Below, one piece after another: positions 58,710 to 64,000 of a stretch of 64,000 bases of DNA. Location: NCBI GenBank assembly GCA_963575745.1, contig CAUYUJ010018882.1, forward strand, positions 709,833 to 773,832, in the 5' to 3' direction. Origin of the DNA: Prorocentrum cordatum (taxonomy: Eukaryota > Sar > Dinophyceae > Prorocentrales > Prorocentraceae). Under the pieces are notes generated by a model, which searched no databases, was not told the origin of the DNA, and was given only the letters and a program-made list of their open reading frames with translations. The position numbers and the translations under genes are program-made. The first letter of the stretch is position 1. Each line of letters begins with the position of its first letter.

Positions 58710-59060
58710 GCTATGCTATGCTATGCTATGCTATGCTATGCTATGCTATGCTGCGCTGTGCTGCGCTATGCTATGCTATGCTATGCTACGCTATGCTATG
58801 CTATGTTATGCTATGCTGTGCCAAGCTGTGTCATGTCATGCTGCGCTGTGCTATGCTAAGCTATGCTATGCTATGCGATGCCATGTTAAGCTGCGCTATG
58901 CTATGCTATGTTATGCTTTGCTATGCTATGCTATGCTATGCTATGCTATGCTGCGCTATGCTATGCTATGCTATGCTATGCTATGCCATGCTTGGCTATG
59001 TTAAGCTATGCTATGATACGCTAATGCAGCGCTGCGCAATGCTAAGCTAAGCTAAGCTAA
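58710..59060. repeat. (GCTAT)n satellite
   Basis: About 65 pentanucleotide units GCTAT with GCTGC, GCTGT and GCTAA variants. Frames reading MLCYAMLCYA are artefacts. Confidence 0.95.
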
Positions 59061-59064
59061 GCAC

Positions 59065-59628
59065 GCCCTCTAGGCAGAGCCTAGGTAGGGAATTACGCCC
59101 ATGCTAATGCTTGTGCTTTGCTTTGCGTTGCTTGTGCTTTGCTTTGCTGTCGCTGCTGTTGCTTTGCCTTTGCTTTGCTGCTATGCTCTGCTATGCTCTG
59201 CTCTGCTCTGCTATGCTATTCTGTGCTGTGCTATGCTGTGCTGTGCTGTGCTGTGCTGCGCTATGCTGTGCTGTGCTATGCTATGCTATGCTGCGCTATG
59301 CTATGCTATGCTGGGCTATGCTATGATATGTTGTGCTGAGCTATGGTATGCTACGCTATGCTATGCTATGCTGTTCTCTGCTATGCTAAAGCTCAGCGAA
59401 GCTAAGATGAAGGTAAGCTAAGCTAAGATAATCCTGAGCTAAGATGAAGCTAAGCTAAGCTAAGATGAAATAAGCTAAGCTAAGATGAGGTAAGCAACGC
59501 TAAGCTAGAGGGACGCAACTGGGGGAACCGCGGGGCAGATCCTGGGGGAACCGCCCGGGGCGAGCCCCACTGCCGGCCCCTTTAAGCAAACCGGGTAAGG
59601 ACCCTTCTAGGCAGAGCCTAGGTAGGGA
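59065..59628. repeat. Second GCTAT block with bordering 24-bp direct repeats
   Basis: TCTAGGCAGAGCCTAGGTAG plus GGAA occurs near 59068 and again near 59605. Between them lie more GCTTT/GCTAT/GCTGT units (59100-59390) that change to TAAGCTAAGAT units (59390-59510). The bordering motif is itself partly palindromic. Confidence 0.75.
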
Positions 59629-59744
59629 ACAACAGAGTGTGTCGGACCATCGGGCAGCCATTGCGTCTGCAACGCGCAGTTGCGGCTCCCCGCCAGAGCC
59701 CACGGCATCGGGTGATCAAGTGAATTCACACCGCTGCGACCACA

Positions 59745-60075
59745 AATCATCATCATCAGCAACATCGTCGTCCTCCTCCTCCTCATCATCACCATCATCA
59801 ACATCATCATCACCACCATCATCATCATCATCAGCATCATCAGCATCATCATCATCGTCGTCTTCATAATGACTATTGTCCTCATCCCCATTATCACCAT
59901 CACCATTACCATCAGCATCATCATCAACAGCATCATCATCACCATCATCACCATTATCATAGTCATCATGATCACCATCCTCATACTCATCATCCTCAGC
60001 ATCAGCATCATCGTCATCATCAGCACCAGCATCATAACCATCACCATCGCCATCATCATCCCCACGATCCTCGCG
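59745..60075. repeat. (CAT)n tract
   Basis: CATCAT/CACCAT words, again bordering a coiled-coil-like fragment. Confidence 0.9.
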
Positions 60076-60290
60076 ATCCTCATTCTTCTCCTCATCCTTC
60101 TCAGCTTCACCCTGACCCTGAGTCCGCGCGTCCTCGAGCGCCGCCGCCGCGGCGGATGCCGCGGCCCGCTCCTCGTCCAGCTCCCGCCGGGCCGTCGCCA
60201 GCTCGCCCCTTAGGGCCTGCGGCGCAGGCTGCGGGCTGGAGGCCTGTGCCTCCGCGGGGGGCTCGAGGGCGAGGGGAGGAGGGAGGGCGA
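60076..60290 (-). CDS. Ala/Glu-rich coiled-coil fragment
   Basis: Minus-strand LRGELATARRELDEERAAAS then AAAAALEDARTQGQGEAEKD, strongly heptad-like. The upstream part is Pro/Ser-rich. No start or stop of its own. Related in style to 41917-42060. Confidence 0.3.
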
Positions 60291-60420
60291 GGAGGGGAGG
60301 AGAGGGAGGAGGGAGTGCGGGGAGGAGGGAGGGCGAGGAGGGCGAGGAGGACGTGGGAGGGCCAGGAGGGGAGGAGGGCGACGAGGACTGAAGGGCAGGA
60401 GCAAGGGACCACCACCACCA
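60291..60420. repeat. GGA-rich tract
   Basis: GGAGGGAGGGCGAGG words. Low complexity. Confidence 0.7.
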
Positions 60421-61305
60421 GGGGTCACGAGCGAGAGGAGCCACGAGCGAGAAGAGCCAGGAAGGGTCCCCCTGGCCCTGGCGGTGTGATCCCCCCCTCT
60501 CGCTCGAGACTTCCTCCCATTCCCAGCTCGGGGAGGCATCGTGGACCTCCTCACTGGAGGTTCCCTCCCTTGGGGGTGGAAGTGTCGCTCCTCCTTGCCC
60601 CAGAGAGAGGGCACGCACGGACGATGAGGGTGAGATAAAAACACACTACGGAAAACGTTTCGCAATGTTCGGCCTCCTGGGGCCCTTGCCGGGCCCCAAA
60701 GCAATCGAAAAACAACTCGGCATGGGAAACTGGTCCTGTGGGCAGGGTCGGGACGTCGGGGGGGCGCGCGTTGAAAGAAAACGCAGGGCACCGCATCCGA
60801 AAAAGAGCCAAGAGGGAGGAGGGAGGGAGGGCAACCCTGAGATCCGGGCGTTGCAATGTTTCGCCCTGGGCGCTTTCGCCCCGTTTCGGGCCCGGGACCA
60901 TTACGTATCGATCCGGCTCGACAGCTGCCGCAGGGAAATTGGGCTTAGCGCTCGCCTCCGATCCTCGCTCCTGCGAGGCTCGGGGAGAGACCCTGCACGA
61001 GGTTACAAGCTTCTCCGGACGTGCACCAGAGACACAGTCAGCCATGACAGTAAGGACGGGGCAACTGTCCTAGGCTACCCTCGCATCCTTGCCCCTTCGG
61101 TATTCGGCATCCTTTGGCATTCTGCTGCGCTCCGCGCGGAAATCGTCGACATGGCGTTCCAAGGCCCTTGCATTAAGTCGGGCGTGTCCCCCTTCAGGGG
61201 GATGTTGGGCGAAAAATAAAGAAAGCATACTCGAAACATTCTCCCAAAATGCTAAACAAGAGTCCAAAAATCGTTTCCCGACTATGTTTTGACTATTTTT
61301 GAACA
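60421..61305. other. Intergenic, nothing recognised
   Basis: Unique sequence with open frames on both strands but no recognised domain. Confidence 0.35.
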
Positions 61306-61333
61306 TTCCTCCTGCAGAGGGACAGGCCCGACT
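61306..61333 (+). repeat. 28-bp dispersed motif
   Basis: TTCCTCCTGCAGAGGGACAG followed by GCCCGACT. The same 28-base motif with two differences lies at 23598-23625 inside the CA-bearing element copy 1. Confidence 0.6.
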
Positions 61334-61535
61334 TGCCCCCTGCATCCTCACCGCGCCTCCTCCCTGTCCGCGTCGAGCGCAACACGTCCCCAGCGCTGAC
61401 GCTGTGCACGCCGAGCCGCTGCCGAGATCTGTGCCCGCACGGCGAGGGCCCAGCACCCCGCGGCGCTCTGGCCGGGACGCGGCGGTTCCCGGGCTCACCG
61501 CCCGCCAGGTGGCGCGCCTCCATGACGGGCGTGCT

Positions 61536-61678
61536 GTCCACCACCACTACCACAAGTTGGAGGGGGGGGTCCTCCTCCTCCTCCTCCTCCTCCTCCTCCT
61601 CCTCCTCCTCCTCCTCCTCGTGCTCCTCCTCCTCCTCCTCCTCCTCCTTCCCCCTCCAACTTCTGGTGGTGGTGGTGG
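61536..61678. mobile_element. CTC-core inverted-repeat element, intact copy
   Basis: GTCCACCACCACTACCACAA then GTTGGAGGGGG at the left, (CTC)n in the middle, CCCCCTCCAACTTCTGGTGG and GGTGGTGGA at the right. The roughly 30-base arms are inverted. The element split by the full-length LINE at 35517/41916 has the same arms. Confidence 0.7.
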
Positions 61679-62280
61679 AAAAGAGGCTCATCACTTCAGT
61701 CTGCCTTCGGGCGTGGCGTTGGAAGCGCCCCACCCCGCACAGCAGGGCTCCTGTCTGGGAGACGCCTTACACGAGCCATCCACAATCAGGAGCGAAAGAA
61801 GGACGTACACGTACATGAATCGACGCTGGTTTCGAGAATTCGCATTGCGCGAATGTTCGTATCACGCGGCCGGTCTCGCGGGTCGAGGGGCCGTGTTCAT
61901 GTACACAGCTGGGCGCATGCGTCCTTCGTGGGCTCCCGGCACAAGGAGGTCCCCTGCCAGAGGGCACCCCGAGCGGGCGGCACGGGCGGAGCCCTGACTG
62001 GCAGGAGGAAATATCCTTCCACCGTCCTCTGCAGGATGACTGCTGCGGGCGGTACAGCAGAATCTTCTTCATGGGCGAAGGCGAATATTCCTTATGGTGG
62101 CGGTGGAGGATCAACGGAACACACAACACAAACAAACGACATGACCAAATACAGACAGTTGAAAAAAAAACTATGGAAACAACAGCCACACAAACCAGAC
62201 ACATTACGATACGTACTCCATCCTCGATACCCCCCCGCCCCCTCTCTCCTCGGTCCTCCTTCCCCGCCCCCGTCCGCAGT
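61679..62280. other. Intergenic, nothing recognised
   Basis: Unique sequence without a supported gene. Confidence 0.35.
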
Positions 62281-62640
62281 TCACTCTTCCTCCTCCTCCT
62301 CCTCCTCCTCCTCCCCATCCCTTCCCTTTCAGCCTCCATCATCACCCAACTTCCTCCCTTCCTCCCTTCTCATCCCTTTTCCTTCCTCCCTCCTCTCTCC
62401 ATCCATCCCATTGTCATTCTCCTCATCATACCTCCTCCTTCTCCTACTCCTCCTCCTCCGCCCGCCTCCTCCCTCCTTCCACCTCTTCCTCCTGCCCCCC
62501 CCTCGCATCCTCCCTACCGCCTCCGTCCTCCCTCCCACCCCGTTCTCCTCATCATCCTCCCTCTGCCCTCTTTCCTCCCTTTCCTCCGCCCTATTTCTCC
62601 CCCTCATCTACCCAACCCTCTTCCCTCCTCCCGCCCTCCT
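62281..62640. repeat. CTC-rich pyrimidine tract
   Basis: Irregular CTC/CCT/TCC words. Confidence 0.8.
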
Positions 62641-62708
62641 ACCCAAGATGACCCATTGGACTGTGACCCATTGGGTTGGTTCCCGCGTGTACACCGCGCT
62701 CCTCCCGT

Positions 62709-62748
62709 CTGCGGACGCCTCCGACATATAGGCCGGAGGCGTCCGCAG
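62709..62748. repeat. Perfect 15-bp hairpin
   Basis: CTGCGGACGCCTCCG (62709-62723) and its exact complement (62734-62748) around a 10-base loop, with CTCCC/GGGAG extending the stem. It sits at the apex between the CTC-rich and GGA-rich tracts. Confidence 0.8.
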
Positions 62749-62752
62749 AAGG

Positions 62753-62880
62753 GAGGAGGAGGAAAGGAGGAGGATGGGGAGGAGGAGGAGGAGGAGGTGG
62801 AGGAAAGGAGGAGGAGGAATAGGAGAAGGAGGAAGAGGAGGAAGAGGAGGAAAAGGAGGAGGACGAGAAGAAGGAAGAGG
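62753..62880. repeat. (GGA)n purine tract
   Basis: GGA/AGG triplets. On the minus strand this is (TCC)n lying just beyond the 3' end of a minus-strand LINE. Confidence 0.9.
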
Positions 62881-63029
62881 AGGACCCGCGCACCGACTGA
62901 AGTGGGTTCGGATTCTGAAAAGGCCTGGCGGCGCCAGCGGCGGCGGCAGACCTGGGCTCCGACTCGATCGGGCGCCAACTGCAACGGGCTCTAGGATACA
63001 CATTGCGAAATATACGCAGGCAACCTGAT

Positions 63030-64000
63030 TTACCCTCTGCTGGGGTCATCTGACTGCGTCTGAGCTTCCTGCAACTCCGTCACGACTTGGGCAAGGGGGA
63101 GGGGGGCTCGAAGGACAAAAGGCGAGGAAGCATTGCCTTTCGGATGGCGGCCCTCCAAAGCCCTCGTTAGTTGGAGCTTCATCCTATTGCTGGGGGGTGG
63201 CTTGGACAACTTGTTTTTTTTGCTCGCTAAAAGAGCCACACCTTCGGCACATTAGCACGCTGCAAGGGACGTTCGGATCTATGTATCCGAAGAAATGCTA
63301 ATCATGCCCGCAGGAGTTGGCCAACAGCTGAGGGTAGTGAGCGCAGTCGCCTGGACAGTGTCCGCGCGCTCGCGCGGCTATCCTTTGCTCGCTCCTGCAC
63401 CTGGCGGGGCAAGCAGAGCATGTCCAACGATTGCCCATCCGATGCCGTTGGTGCTGCCTCCTGGGGGTCGGTTCGACCGGGGGAAGGGGCGGCCTCGGAG
63501 GAGCGTCGAGCCCCCAGGCTGGACCTGCAACTGCGGCTCCCGTGGACGGTTTCAAAGCTTTCTCTGGTTTTCCAGGCCTCAACTGGAGAGCCTGGGGAAC
63601 GAAACCCAAAAACTTCGCTAGGAGCTTCGTTTGAGCCTCAGCTGCATCTACTTCGTGACTGCTGGGCTGGTGCCCTTTGCCAGCGGCTATCTCAGCAAAT
63701 CTGTCAGCCTCGGCGCTGCCTTGAAGGGACGCATGCAGCCCCGCCAAGCAACTTAAAGGCACTATTAACATTCCCGCGGACAAAAGGTTTTGCGTGGACG
63801 CCGATGGTCCCTAGGTAATCTACAAAAATCTGAGCGCGTGGGCCAGCGTTAAGGGCAGCAGCAAGCACCCCGCAGTGCTCAGCAGCAGGGGCGGCGGGCG
63901 AGAAGAGGTTGCCTACGTGCCCAAGCAAATGCGCAAACGTGTCGCCATGGGTGTCGACCGTGACCGGGGCCCAACCAACAACATTGTATGTGGCATGTCC
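63030..64000 (-). pseudogene. LINE RNase H and zinc-finger C-terminus (partial)
   Basis: Minus strand from the window edge. YNVVGWAPVTVDTHGDTFAH and SPAAPAAEHCGVLAAALNAG make up the first half of an RNase H-like domain. After a frameshift near 63725 comes SAEADRFAEIAAGKG (the usual D-N-ADxxA region). After that are HRMGNRWTCSACPARC (zinc pair) and, past a stop and another frame change, MKLQLTRALEGRHPKGNASS. The last motif resembles the L-GRHP end of these proteins. At least two frame breaks mark it as decayed. It extends beyond 64000. Confidence 0.55.

Noticed and set aside
58705-59421. Frames reading MLCYAMLCYA as membrane-like proteins.
   Set aside because: Pure translation of the GCTAT satellite.
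1-64000. tRNA, rRNA, telomere or centromere signatures.
   Set aside because: None recognised by eye on either strand; a covariance-model search would be needed to exclude short RNA genes.

Overview
The window reads as repeat-rich, GC-rich nuclear DNA of a dinoflagellate. Three independent signs support this: two relics of the dinoflagellate spliced leader (41826-41847 and 46815-46836), many tiny introns with GC donors and AG acceptors, and several LINE and tyrosine-recombinase retroelements of kinds found in dinoflagellates. The exact species cannot be fixed from sequence alone; a GC-rich genus such as Prorocentrum is only a guess. I see no rRNA, tRNA, CRISPR array, bacterial-style operon or clearly single-copy housekeeping gene. 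The window is a stack of nested mobile elements, simple-sequence tracts and decayed coding fragments.

Layout. 1-5.0 kb: a hairpin repeat, degenerate minisatellites, a CCA/GGT foldback, a broken retroelement 3' end and a (CTC)n tract. 5.0-19.97 kb: an old LINE on the minus strand (endonuclease, reverse transcriptase, zinc fingers) split by a 9.4-kb insertion. The insertion (6745-16126) is a near-complete DIRS/PAT/Ngaro-like retroelement on the plus strand with gag-like, RT-RNase H and tyrosine-recombinase genes. It has split direct repeats in the order A1 - genes - B1 - A2 - B2. Its three genes are cut by at least 14 short GC-AG introns whose removal restores the frames.

19.97-25.3 kb: hairpin repeat, polypurine foldbacks, a CA-microsatellite-bearing dispersed element and GC-rich duplications. 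25.3-34.1 kb: an unidentified, frame-broken coding-like region on the minus strand. 34.3-35.5 kb: eight 89-bp tandem units and a MITE-like element with a candidate 16-bp target duplication. 35.5-41.9 kb: a full-length LINE on the minus strand with a 1451-codon open ORF2, an ORF1 with one frameshift and a spliced-leader relic at its 5' end. It sits inside the (CTC)n core of a small inverted-repeat element. 41.9-46.8 kb: microsatellites and small repeats.

46.8-51.65 kb: a decayed LINE on the plus strand, with a spliced-leader relic at the 5' end, (CTC)n on both sides and two CA-bearing elements inside it. 51.65-58.6 kb: CTC and CAT satellites enclosing a candidate 4.7-kb element with about 122-bp terminal direct repeats and an RT fragment. 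58.6-62.9 kb: GCTAT, CAT and CTC satellites and an intact copy of the inverted-repeat element. 63.03-64.0 kb: the RNase H and zinc-finger end of another LINE, running off the window.

How the parts relate. LINE 3' ends repeatedly abut (CTC)n tracts in the same strand polarity, which suggests target choice. The spliced-leader relics imply that trans-spliced LINE mRNA was reverse transcribed. The tyrosine-recombinase element landed in a LINE zinc-finger region, apparently without a target duplication. Most coding material here belongs to mobile elements rather than host genes.
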